DNA of 62,000 nucleotides, taken from Cryptomeria japonica (lineage: Eukaryota; Streptophyta; Pinopsida; Cupressales; Cupressaceae). The position numbers and the translations under genes were made by a program. The stretch lies in assembly GCF_030272615.1 (NCBI RefSeq), contig NC_081414.1, positions 307,625,164 to 307,687,163 on the forward strand. The letters are read 5' to 3'. How positions within the stretch are numbered: position 1 is the first letter of the stretch; the number at the start of each line of letters is the position of its first letter. The notes below the pieces were generated by a model. That model did not search any database. It saw only the letters and a program-made list of their open reading frames with translations, and was not told the origin of the DNA. Below are positions 45,655 to 55,866 of the stretch, in pieces.

Positions 45655-45829
45655 CTACCACAAAGGCACATATCCAAAGTTCAATGACGATTGAAGGTTT
45701 AAGTAATTCAAGTCTATCCAGTTGACCACACAAGGCGTTCTTACTACCACAAAGGCACATATCCAAAGTTCAATGACGATTGAAGGTTTAAGTAATTCAA
45801 GTCTATCCAGTTGACCACACAAGGCGTTC
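45655..45829 (-). repeat. 89-bp-period tandem duplication in LTR C tail
   Basis: 45655-45740 and 45744-45829 are identical 86-bp copies beginning CTACCACAAAGGCACATATC. LTR A has a single copy of this segment, so the duplication is private to C. Confidence 0.8.
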
Positions 45830-46164
45830 CTACAATCAGTAAGAAGCTAGTGGTTTGGAATGTGAATCTCACCAAAGATCAAGCCCAACACTTAGTCCTT
45901 CAAACTTAAATACTATTTTGACTGAGAATGATTCAAGAAAGTAAACAACCATGAAGATAACCACAAGAATTGCAATAAAACACCATAACTTCAATATTTT
46001 ATTGATCTCAAAGCCATCATAAACAACAATTGTTTGAAATTCCTTCTTCAAAGCTCAATCTTGCTACAAAATAACTTGCTTCTCAAAAACTCTAACTATT
46101 TCTTATTGCTCTCTCTGAATTCTATATCTATCTATCTATATATCAAAATGAAAATGAATGAGGG

Positions 46165-46254
46165 TATAAATAGCATCCTCAATTACAATGAACGGTCCAA
46201 ATCAAAAGAAGATCAATGGCCAAGATTATGACACCTAAACCCTAATTAGGGTTT
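46165..46254 (-). promoter_or_regulatory. Promoter P2 of LTR C: inverted telo-box plus TATA
   Basis: AAACCCTAATTAGGGTTT at 46237-46254 and, on the minus strand, TATTTATA at 46165-46172, 64 bp apart as in LTR A, with ATCTTGGCCATTGATC between. It is placed downstream of the U3 ORF and upstream of a minus-strand AATAAA at 45998-46003. It should start the element genomic RNA. Confidence 0.65.
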
Positions 46255-46365
46255 ATTACAAATAGCCCCCTTTTTATTGAGCAATATTAAATGCATAGCC
46301 AAATATTAAATTTGGCACAAAAACCTAGGAGATATAGACCAATGATAATTAAGGTGCCACATCAT

Positions 46366-49300
46366 CTATAACAACCTTTCTTCTAGAATCTTATTCCCTT
46401 TCCAATGCTCTTTCTTAGCATATGCAATGAATCTAGACACGATTCCTTCGATCTCAGCAATTGGAATCTCGGGAAGATTCCTTATTCGTTCTTCCAAGTG
46501 GATGACCTGATCAAAAGCCTTGAGAAGAGCAGCGTCCCATCCAGGTTCAAGTTCCTTGATTTTCTCAATCAAGAGCATGGTAGCAAACATCTGATCCCGT
46601 TGCTCATCTGTAATAACATTCTCATCTTTGCAAAAGATGACCTTGACTCTATCTTCTAATTCTTGCAAATCCACATCTGTCTCAACTGCAATCCTCCTGC
46701 CAAGAATAGTACATAATACTTCAAACACTTTGTCCTGGATCGGATGGATAATCTCTTCAACTTGATTGCATTTGTTACTGATGTCCTCAAAAAGGACTTC
46801 CTTCATCTGGAGTAAAGTTGACCATTGGAGTAAACTATGAGGTCCCCCATCCATTATCTTTTCTTGCGTTAGGACCTTCCTTGATGTTTGTCTGATTACT
46901 TGCAGGACAGGAATGATAACATCCTTAGTATGAGCAAAAGCAGCTACAGTTATCACTAGGTTGCGGATGATCTCAAGAACCTGAATAGCCCGATGAATAG
47001 TCTGCATCATTCTTGTTGCAAATTCAATAGCAACTGTATGGGATTTGTCAATCCAAGAGCTCATAAGCTGGACCAAACTCCTGACTCTCTCTGCCTCACC
47101 AATTGATTCAAAGGGAAGTGCCTGCGCAGGAGATACTGCTGGATCCTGACGCCTCAAAGGCTGATTGAGATGGCTAAAGTAGCCTCTCCAAGCACTAACC
47201 TCTCGCTCAAGATTTCTATTCTTTTCCATTTCTTCTCTAAGCTTGTCCTTAAGTGCCTCAAATGAATCAGTGGCATCATCCAACGTCTGCTCGACTGTGA
47301 GTGGACCAAGCTCAAATGTCTCTACATCATACTCTTCTGCAAGGATTTCACCTTCATACTTGTCCACTGCTGGTGTAGCTATCTGCAATTTCCTGGATCC
47401 TGTCTCATCTCTGATCATCTTGGACATCTTAGTGGCTTTCCTCTTTTCTGTCACTTCCTGAGAATTTCCAACAAGGCTCTCTAAATCAATCACATTATCT
47501 TCGTCCTCGATTACAATCACCCTTGTTAGTCTCTCCTTTAACCAATCTGGAATGGCAGATCTTGTTTCTCTAACCTATATCTCCTTAGGCAATATTTCTT
47601 CTTCTCTGAGAGGAGATGTCACTTCGTCATTATTCTTGTCTTCATGTAGCTCATTGATTTGGCTTGATGAACGTTGAGGTGCCTGTCCTTCTTCCTGTTT
47701 ATCGTTCTGTACCATTGATTCCATAGATTCCTCCATTTCAAGTGTCCTCTTCTCTTGTCGAGAAGATGTGCCGGATGAACGATCTCTATTGGCCTCTTGC
47801 TTCTTCTTGGAGGATTCTCTTTTTTCAGGTCTCTCTTTCCTCTTCGATCCTCTAGGATGAGGATTGCCTTCACGTACGCTTCGAAGGTTGCCTTCGCTTG
47901 TGTTTCTGGGATTAGGATTACCTTCACTCACACTTGCTCCTCCTTCGCCTGGCCTTTCCTCCAAAGTAAAAGTCATAGATATGCCCTGCTCTCTCAACTT
48001 TTGATGTTGCACATCAACCCATCTACGAGTACAAGACAAAACTGGAGCCATCAAGGTATCTAGATCCAAAATTTCAGGTTCATTCCAATCTAGCCTCACT
48101 GCTTTGCTTTCTCGGTCATAAGATGATTGGAGATGTCTGCCACTGTCCTGAGCTTGGTCGGCCACTCTATAAATTTTGCATTTCCTGATGAAGTCTAAAG
48201 GCAATCTGGAATGCATCTTTCTTTTCACTTCAAGATCATCTGAGAGATTCATCACAAAATCCTCTATCTGAGGTTCATGTCTGTATTTCCTTCCGACTGT
48301 CTCTTCTATATACCCATAAGGATCGAAACTCTTTCTCATGGCAAAGAATGAAAATGAATATAAAGCTAACTCCTTTTCTGCATCATCCATGGCTAGAGCA
48401 TTAGGACATACCTCAACTGAATTTCCTAGTATGATAGGAACAAGAACTCCATTTCCATGCCTGTGTCTGAATGCCTTCGCATAAGCTGCCAACTGTCTAG
48501 TTACCTCAAGTAACACTATTCTGTCTGTCGGATATCTCGGCAACATATAGGGAGGTGAAGGACATCCATGAACTCTAATATATGTAAACTTCTGAAATTG
48601 GATGAACCAAGCACCGTACCTCTTTACAAGCTCTTGTGCATCTTGAGATAGCCGATTGTGAATCCCGCCTTGCAATGTCCTGGTGATGTTCATCGTGAAG
48701 GTATCATTGACTAACTTGTAGTCACTTCCTGGAGGATGATGCAAATGAACATAGGAATCACAAACTCTGACTTCCCCGGGCCCTCTTCCGATCACTCCTC
48801 TGTGAGGTAATCCTGCATATTCAAAACTCCTGATCAAGGCATATATGATGTATGAACTCATGTAGAAAGACTTGGTAGCCTTCAGTCTTCTTAACTGCAC
48901 GTCCAAGCAATGGCTAATCATTCTAGCCCAATGAATTGTTCCTTTTCCTTGAACTATCACTTGGATGAAGTAGAACATCCATTTCTCAAAATAGAAGGCT
49001 TGAGGAGCCCCTGTAACTCGGTTGAGTAATGTTATCAAATCTCTGTACTCCTCCTGGAAATCGATCCTATGTGGTGTGTTCGGAATCTTGCTCAGGCGAG
49101 GACGACTCTTGAGTAACCAATTCTTGTTGATGATGCTCAAGCAAGTGTCTGGATCATCTTCGTACATGGACCTGGCTCCTTCTAAGCTTTTATAAATCAT
49201 ATCTTTATGTTCTGGCAGGTGAAGAGCTTCACTGATAGCCTCCTTTGAAAGATAAGCCAAAGTGTTTCCTTCCTTGGACACGATCGATCTGGACTGTGGA

Positions 49301-49581
49301 TCATAATGGCGAGCACACTCGATCATCAACTCATGGCACTGGATTGCTGGAGGGAAGCCGGCCGCCTTGATAATGCCACTTTCAATTATTCTTCTTGCGA
49401 CAGGTGATGGCTTGCCAATGTAAGGGACCTCTCGAAACTTCTTCACACTGAAGTTTCCCAAGTTGGTATCTCCAATGTTGCTCCATTTAGACACGATCTT
49501 GGTCTCCAATTCATCGTTCTTTTGATCCTCCTTCATGAGGGCTAGACGACAGGTAGATGCTCCAACCTTCGGGGTCGCCAT
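46366..49581 (-). pseudogene. U3-embedded ORF of LTR C (1,072 codons, one in-frame TAG)
   Basis: Second near-complete copy of the LTR ORF. One frame from ATG 49581 to the stop at 46366, interrupted only by TAG at 47575-47577 (codon 669), where LTR A has Gln. A longer in-frame extension upstream exists (ATG 49626) but would lie in the candidate intron, and LTR A shares only MATPK, so 49581 is preferred. Globular part with AAGFPPAIQCHELM, KWMFYFIQVIVQGKG, RYGAWFIQFQKFTYIR (about residue 322) and LPRYPTDRIVLLEV. Basic linker at about 574-607, IPDWLKERLTRV near 674, RKLQIATPAVDKYEG near 730, then a helical C-terminus ending KEHWKGNKILEERLL. No membrane segment, so not env-like. Function unknown. 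Confidence 0.75.
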
Positions 49582-49589
49582 CGTGGCAC

Positions 49590-49805
49590 CTACACAACAT
49601 TTCATAATGAGTAATAGATTTTGCAATATAGAAATATAGACTAGATTAAAGATTGAATTTAGGAAACCTCATGATAAATCTTTGAATTATCATTTCCTAA
49701 ATATAACAATGCAATTTTGGAATTTAAGATTCAAAATTCAAAATTCAAAATTGAGGCTAGGACGATTCAAAATTCAAAATTGGGACAATGGAGATCTTGC
49801 CATAC
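49590..49805 (-). other. Candidate 5'-UTR intron of the LTR C ORF
   Basis: On the minus strand GAAAG|GTATGG at 49805 and TTGTGTAG|GT ending at 49590 bound 216 bp. Both ends match the predicted intron of LTR A. Confidence 0.5.
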
Positions 49806-50079
49806 CTTTCTTGAGAACTAACTCTAAAAAGATGCAAAATTAGGAAATTCGCCTAGGCAAAAATGGAGATTGGAGTCTTCAACATGAGCTTCTCCTAGCC
49901 AATGTGCCTCCTTTATCAACTTCACCACCTCGGGGTCTTCAACGCCTTAAGGGAAAATTCGCTCCAACTCTAACCACAAACAAAGTTCGCACTCCACCTT
50001 GGATGGAAATTTCGCTCCTTTCCTTGGACAAAATTCGCTCCTTTTATTGCTCTTCCAAATTCGCATGCAACAATGATTG

Positions 50080-50190
50080 AATGATGGTTTAAAATGCTTG
50101 AAAGTACCCCTCTTATATAGGCGCTCACCTCCTTAATTGCACATAGGCTGACTTTTGGAAATAAGGCAAAAAATAAATAAAATTGAAATA
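50080..50190 (-). promoter_or_regulatory. Promoter P1 of the LTR C ORF
   Basis: TATATAAG at 50113-50120 (minus strand) in the context GTGAGCGCCTATATAAGAG, 539 bp before the ATG. Upstream AAAAGTCAGCC and AAAGTCGGCC motifs match the region before P1 in LTR A. Confidence 0.6.
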
Positions 50191-50199
50191 AAATGGAGG

Positions 50200-50455
50200 C
50201 CGACTTTTATAAAAATATGGAAATATAACCCCAAGCGCTCTCCTTTTTATTTAATTTAATAATTAATTAATTTAAATGCCTTTGTAATTAATAATTTCGA
50301 TTTTTTAAAAGGCCCAATCAATTATTAAATGCCTTATGCGCTATTTTTTAAATGCCATTTTAATTAAATATTTCAAAGTTTATTGAATTTTAGCATTTAA
50401 TGTATTTCAAAATTCATTGGCGCCAAAACATGAGAGATATAAGGGATACTAACCA
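50200..50455 (-). other. AT-rich segment between P1 and palindrome array in LTR C
   Basis: Non-coding, with AATTAATTAATTT runs and ATTTAAATGCC words. It is the counterpart of 4896-5200 in LTR A. Confidence 0.4.
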
Positions 50456-50459
50456 CATC

Positions 50460-52370
50460 ACTCTGGTCCCTTGGTGAGGGACAGGAGCGATTTAGCCAAC
50501 TTGGATTGATTTTCACGTTCAAAGTCGCTTCCTTTACGTCCAAACTGGGATCTTCATTCGTAACTTGGAGTTTGATCTATTCAATTTTTGAAATGAATGC
50601 CTCTTAGACCATTTTCGCCCTAGTCCCTTGGTGAGGGACAGGAGCGATTTTTGCTTTTACTCCATGGTCCTTGCCTTTTGAATCGCCAAATCAACTTGCG
50701 AGGTAGGCAATGATCATCCTTGTTTGTTCTACGCATGCCAATCTTGTCCTTTGCAAAGCAAACTTGATTTTTGGAGATTTTCGCCTTGGTCCCTGACTAA
50801 GGGACAGGAGCGAACTTTACATTTTAGTCAAAATTTGCCGAGCCTTGGGGTCAATTCCTTGTTCATCATCTTCGAAAGGCACTCCTTACTTTGCACAATT
50901 CTTGCCTTGGCGTGATTCTGGAGGGAGATGTTTGATTTCATAGAAATCGCTCTGGTCCTTCACTGAAGGACAGGAGCGAACTTGCATTTGTGGCACAAAA
51001 TTGTTGATTTTTGACGTTAACTCCTTGTTCATTATCTTCCTAAAGACATTTGGGATCCCGCATGATCTTGCCTTGACGTAGTTTTTGAAGGGAACGGTTG
51101 ACTTTATTGAAATCGCTTTGGTCCTTGACTAAAGGACAGGAGCGCCATTTTGTTCTTTGTGCGAACCCTTGATCATATCAACTTCAAATTGTCTTCAAAG
51201 CGAAAAACGTTGTTTCTTATTCCTTCTTAAGTCTTGCAAACGATAGTAATACTCTAAAATTAGGCACACTTCAAGAGTTCGCTCTGGTCCCTGGGAGAGG
51301 GACAGGAGCGCCTTAGGTAATTTGAGCAAGTTTTGTGGTCCTTTGCAACTTCGTTCCTCTTAGAGACATCCCAAACATCATTTTGACTTCGTGTCTTGAC
51401 TTGGACCCATTCAAATTCGGAGGGAGAGGCTAGATAACCAAGATTTCGCCCTGGTCCCTTGGAGAGGGACAGGAGCGAACTTTGATTTGTAAGCTCATTT
51501 GTGTATTGCCAACCTTCAAGATTATCTTCAACGGATTGGTTGGGTCGCCTTTCCTTCATCTCAAACTTGAAATTCGCTTTTCCTTGGTCCAAAACTTGTC
51601 CTTTGAGAAAATCGCTCTGGTCCCTTGGAGAGGGACAGGAGCTATCTTTAAAATTCGCCTTGGTCCCTGACAGAGGGACAAGAGCGAACTTGACTTCTTG
51701 GGTAGATTTTCTCTTTCGGGGTCCATTCAAGTTATATTCAATAGGCAAAACGTACCTTCCTTGATCTCTTCCAAATCGCGAAATCATTTAATCCTGCAAG
51801 AATAAGGCAAACTTGGTGTTCAAGCTCCGGTCCTTCAGTGAGGGACAGGAGCGATTTTGTCATTTTAGCATATTTCCTTGCTTGCAAATTACTTCAAATT
51901 ATATTCAATAGACAAAACGTGCCCTCCTTGATCTCCTCGAATCAAAGAATTGTCTTGACCCTGCAAGGACAGTGCAACTTTGAGAAACAAGCTCCGGTCC
52001 TTCAGTGAGGGACAGGAGCGATTTTTGTCCTTAAGGCCAAATGTTCAACTTTTATTGCAAACGACTAAGTCTGGGTGCTCCATTATGTTGATTTCATCCC
52101 TTATTGCGTCCTTGACACTTCAATTTGATCAAGTAAGGCCAAAAATGCCCTAAGTAAGCCATTTCGCCCTGGTCCCTGGGAGAGGGACAGGAGCGATTTG
52201 GCCTTAAACCTTAAAAATTTGCCATTTTGAGTCTCAAAAATCTTCAAGATCTTCAATTTGCATTCTACTGCATCCCTTGGCGACCCTGCACAAGACAAAT
52301 GAAACAAGTCAATAACCAAGATGCATAAAATACCAATTTCGCCTTGGTCCTTGACAGAGGGACAGGAGCG
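50460..52370 (-). repeat. Array of 13 imperfect palindromes, 166-bp spacing
   Basis: Minus-strand CGCTCCTGTCCCT ... AGGGACCAGAGCG copies begin at 50489, 50646, 50812, 50978, 51144, 51310, 51477, 51643, 51686, 51853, 52020, 52195 and 52370. Intervals: 157, 166, 166, 166, 166, 167, 166, 43, 167, 167, 175 and 175 bp. A short 43-bp step also occurs in LTR A (42 bp). The palindromes are better conserved than the DNA between them. Confidence 0.8.
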
Positions 52371-52784
52371 ATTTTACCCCTATAGGCCAAAATATCAAGA
52401 ATTTAGGCTTTCAGTCACTTCACAAGGCATTATTAGGTCATCTCCAAGGCCAGGGGTCAATTATCAAACTTTCCAAAATTTGGTCCAAATTCACCCAGAC
52501 AAAATTGCACAATTCCATCACTAACACTTAGGCAAAATTTGAACTTGCTTTCAAAATTCCGACTAGACCTAGACAGACACACCTGACATCCTGACGGACT
52601 CGTCCTATTTCAAAATTGCAATTCATACGAGGATGCTCAATAATCTTCCAAAAATGACTGGACTTCGGCTTGAAAATATCAAAAAGGAAACCCTAAGGCT
52701 TAGCCCTAATCCAGACGACTCACTCACTTACTCAAAACCCTAAAAGCAGAGAGAGAAACAGGCAAAACCAAGCAAAAAAAGAGG

Positions 52785-52827
52785 GGGTCCCCATTTCAAT
52801 GAGGCGATGTGTGAAATGGTCACAACA
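52785..52827 (-). other. Double hairpin at the LTR C 5' tip
   Basis: Minus strand TGTT-GTGACCATTTCAC then CCTCATTGAAATGGGG. It matches the tip of LTR A, with a one-base shorter loop. Confidence 0.55.
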
Positions 52828-53209
52828 CTATGTTACCCCAAGTTTTCGAGACGAGGACGGCAGGGGACGGGGGTACGCGTTTCCGGGATGGTGATTTTTT
52901 TTGCCAATTTTGGGGACAGCTATATAAAAGTAGGGAAAATTAAAATAAATAGGGAAATTTAAAATATTCATATGAAAACATGGATAAAAAATGCACATAT
53001 CCATTATAGAACCTTAACATATAAGAACTAGTAGAGTTCTTATGGCAAATTTGTGTTAAATTGAGAGTCAAAGTCAAATTGCTTATAGAATTCATTGTCA
53101 AAATTCATTGTCTATATGCAGAATTTATGCGGACGTCCCCTAGAAGTCCCCTGTCCCCGAGACGGGGAAGGCTGAAAAAATACTGGGGACGCGTCCCCGG
53201 GTAACATAG
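52828..53209. mobile_element. MITE-like element with CTATGTTACCC inverted ends (382 bp)
   Basis: It starts CTATGTTACCC at 52828 and ends GGGTAACATAG at 53209. GC-rich subterminal sequences with GGGGACG / CGTCCCC words flank an AT-rich core. No ORF. The CTATG end and G/C-rich subterminal repeats suggest a non-autonomous hAT relative. No 8-bp TSD is visible because LTR C begins at the very next base on the left. Confidence 0.55.
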
Positions 53210-54000
53210 CTTTCTTAAGGATGGAATATTGTTGTAACAAACTTTAGGTATGTTTAATTATCCTGATGACATGTGTCTATTGGCTTGAAGCTTGTTCGCT
53301 CCCTTGTTTTCTATAAAAGGGAAATCAGGGCCATTAGAAAGGGTTCCGAAATCTTTGAATAGGGTCTCTTTGTGTAGGTCAAGTTGGCAGGATTAGGTTC
53401 CAGTTTGGAGAAGTCGTGAGTAAATAGCAGAGAATTGTAATGTCATTTTTGTAGAGCAAAATAGAAGATAGTCATCAATTTCAAATTTCAAATGGGTTTC
53501 TCCTATAAATGGAATGTATTTGATTATTTGATAGAAGATAGCTTTTGAAGTTAATACAAATATAATTTCAAATCTTTACTCTCCTGTGTATGATTTTATC
53601 TTCTTTTGAGTCAATGGGATCAAGGGTTTCATTTGCTCGTTGCATTGTTATGATGTATGTAGTTTTTCATCTCACGCTTTAATCCAAGGGGTTAATTAAA
53701 ATGCTTGAATGAAATTACAGAGGGATAGAGCTTGTACTACGATTTGATAAGTAGTTCGGGTGAGAAATTGCAAAATGAAATGATATTGTAATGCATTATC
53801 ATTTAAGATTAAATCAGCTATTGGATAAATTTCTATCAAGTTCTCAGTGATGTTTCAGAAACTCAGAGTCCAATGGAGTAAGGCACTGGTATATGCTAGC
53901 AAATGTCATTAGGTTATCAATTTCTTGTCTGTTTTACTCATGGTTTGTCATAAATCATTATAATCAAGACATATTTCCAAGTTTTTATGTATGTTTGAGG
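53210..54000 (+). other. Probable 3' tail of LTR F
   Basis: No ORF. GTAACAAACTTTAGG near 53234 resembles a decayed inverted telo-box, and TATAAAAG at 53312-53319 follows about 55 bp after it. This is the P2 layout of LTRs A, B, C and E. The later GAAGTTAATACAAATA resembles the sequence around their polyadenylation signals. It would be the continuation of F across the element C insertion. No LTR end found. Confidence 0.4.
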
Positions 54001-54370
54001 TGTCCTATTATCTCATGCTCCAGATAAGGTCGAGGATCACTGAAGAATTTGCCATTCTTAAGCATTCTCCCTGCTGTTGAGCCAATATATGAGACTATCT
54101 GCTTTGTTTTTAGCATAATTCGTGAATGTGGCATAGAGATCACAAATTTGCTAAGGGATTACCCTCCTGAGTCTTGCAGAGCCCAAAGTGTAGAAGGATT
54201 TGCAGATCCTTGTCGCAGTTGGTCCAAGTTTGAAGGATATTGATAGTTGAAAGTGTCTTTCCATGGGTATTTTGAGAAAGCAACTTGGTTTCTGCCTCTT
54301 GCAGTGTAAAACCATTTTCAGGCACCAACACGGTGGAAGAACTTGCAACCTGTTGAGTTTGCATATAGCA
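54001..54370. other. Unassigned segment with open frames on both strands
   Basis: Overlapping frames of 60-75 codons on both strands, none with a recognised motif. I do not call a gene. It may be part of the adjacent hAT relic or host sequence. Confidence 0.25.
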
Positions 54371-54374
54371 TTTA

Positions 54375-55195
54375 CTTAAAAACTTAAAACATAATTATAA
54401 ACTATAAAATAAAAATATTTTGATATAATAGCATCAAATGGAAAATGATAAAAAATAAAAAATAAAAAATAAAATGATACATACTTGGGAGAGAATTTTA
54501 ATTGCAAGAGGCTGCCAAAAAATGGAGACTTGACCATGTACATACCAGCACTCATCAGCATCCATCCCAAATCTAGCACGAAGCGCTATAGTATCATGAT
54601 ATTTTGAAGATACGAACTAGCCAAACTCTCTCAAGACAATATTTCTAGTTTCATTATCTGAATATATCTTTTTAAATATAGCCAGTAGCAACCTCTACAT
54701 CTCTATATGGTGGCACCCTCCTTGGCAATGCAAGCATCTCTACGCTATAAACTTTGGCATCAAAACACATGCTAAGAGATGTAAGGGGGTGGTCATCTTG
54801 TTCCAACGGTCAACAACAATTTGTTATACAATTTTGAAAAATGTTTCCGTTGGGTCATGTTCCTAGGCCTCTATCATGATACTATAGCACTTCGTGCTAG
54901 ATTTGGGATGGATGCTGATGAGTGCTGGTATGTACATGGTCAAGTCTCCACCATGTAGACCATGCCATCATAAATTTCACCCAAACATCGGCGATCAATG
55001 TCAGCATACTTAATCATGTGCATGATGGGCTCAATGAAACTCAAAACATACTCCACACAATCCCACCAATCATCATCAAGGATCAATGCTTTTTCTTCTT
55101 GGGCTCTTTTTGTGTTTGATTGCTTCCATACACTCCAGAAGGTGTTGATGACCATAGCACTCAAGACCTAACCAAAGGTGTACACTTCTAAATGT
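54375..55195 (-). pseudogene. hAT transposase relic with an internal inverted duplication
   Basis: Minus-strand hAT C-terminal half in several frames. DDDWWDCVEYVLSFIEPIMHM, DIDRRCLGEIYDGM (55080-54960), DPTETFFKIVYQIVVDRWNK (54860-54800) and ALRARFGMDADECWYVHG (54590-54530) match conserved hAT segments between the catalytic core and the dimerisation region. A 78-bp block (54524-54601) is repeated inverted at 54872-54949 with one mismatch and breaks the coding order. Many stops; no intact gene. Confidence 0.7.
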
Positions 55196-55220
55196 CAAGA
55201 CCTATTTGCATTCAAACCCT

Positions 55221-55858
55221 CTGTTTTAGGACTTGGCGAGAACTTGCTAGGACTCATGGGACTCACAAGTCCTAACACTCGGTGAGTCAACTCACCTAGG
55301 ACTCCTCAGTTGAGTCTCACCAAGTACTCACCCAAGTCTCAACCTGGCACTCACCCAGTCATAGGGTCAGATTCCTACATCCTAGGTGAGGACTCTCGGG
55401 TCCACCTGGGCATGTTAAAACAACAAAAAGTGAGGTTTTCTACTTTCGTATTTTGACTCAGACTCATTTCACCCTATTCAAAGATCATGTTTACCTGCAC
55501 CCCTTCTATCATTAGGTTTTCCTCACATCTAACACCTTGTGCAGCTTATCATTGCTGCCCCTCAAACCCCTTACGGGCTCCACACCCAAACCCCCACTAG
55601 TTATTGAATATGAATTACGAAATTTCAAATATTGAGTGTTTGAAGATCATATGACGTGTAATGTTTGAATTATGACAAATCGATAGTCAAATTAGGCTTT
55701 TATGTTCTCTAAATGCATTAATTTCTTTCCTTTTTTTTGGTAGAACTACGGTTTTTTTTGTTGAGTCCTAGCCGAGTTTTTTGCCATGTCCATGCAAAGT
55801 CCCGGGTTGGAGTCCTATTTTGGGCTGTCGAGTCCGCACTGACTCCTAAAACTTTTCT
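55221..55858. mobile_element. Non-autonomous hAT-like element with CGAGT-type subterminal repeats (638 bp)
   Basis: Flanked by CAAACCCT (55213-55220) and CAAACCTT (55859-55866), an 8-bp TSD with one mismatch. Ends GTTTTAGGACTTGG and, inverted, GTTTTAGGAGTCAG are similar. Dense GACTC / GAGTC words lie near both ends. The interior at 55615-55725 matches 60050-60145 in the element at 59321. Confidence 0.6.
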
Positions 55859-55866
55859 CAAACCTT

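Larger units (their letters stand above)
39495..52827 (-). mobile_element. Ty3/gypsy element C: 5' LTR, PBS, gag-PR-RNH-RT, 3'-truncated
   Basis: Read on the minus strand: 5' LTR 52827-45217, PBS at 45212, a single gag-pol frame from 45135, ending abruptly inside the RT-connection/RNase H region at about 39495. Gypsy RNase H, integrase and 3' LTR are absent. The left breakpoint carries a direct repeat, and the right edge abuts a MITE-like element. Its disruptions of coding frames are few and all in-frame stops, so this is the youngest gypsy insertion here. It interrupts the F sequence. Confidence 0.85.
45217..52827 (-). mobile_element. 5' LTR of element C (7,611 bp)
   Basis: On the minus strand it begins TGTTGTGACC at 52827 and ends CACGTCAACA at 45217. 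It is followed by a PBS and gag-pol, which proves it is an LTR. Internal order is the same as LTR A: tip hairpins, palindrome array, TATA P1, candidate intron, 1,072-codon ORF, inverted telo-box, TATA P2, polyadenylation signal, tail. It is about 390 bp longer than A, partly from an extra array unit and an 89-bp tandem duplication. Confidence 0.9.

Noticed and set aside
46366-49581. U3 ORF as an envelope-like gene
   Set aside because: No signal peptide, hydrophobic membrane span or fusion-peptide-like segment, and the position is inside the LTR, not between pol and the 3' LTR.
50460-52370. CRISPR-like appearance of short repeats separated by unlike spacers
   Set aside because: Plant nuclear LTR context, spacers over 120 bp, no cas genes; the arrays are parts of LTRs.
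54049-54364. Overlapping short frames that look exon-like on both strands
   Set aside because: No recognisable motif, consistent splice pair or continuation; left unassigned.
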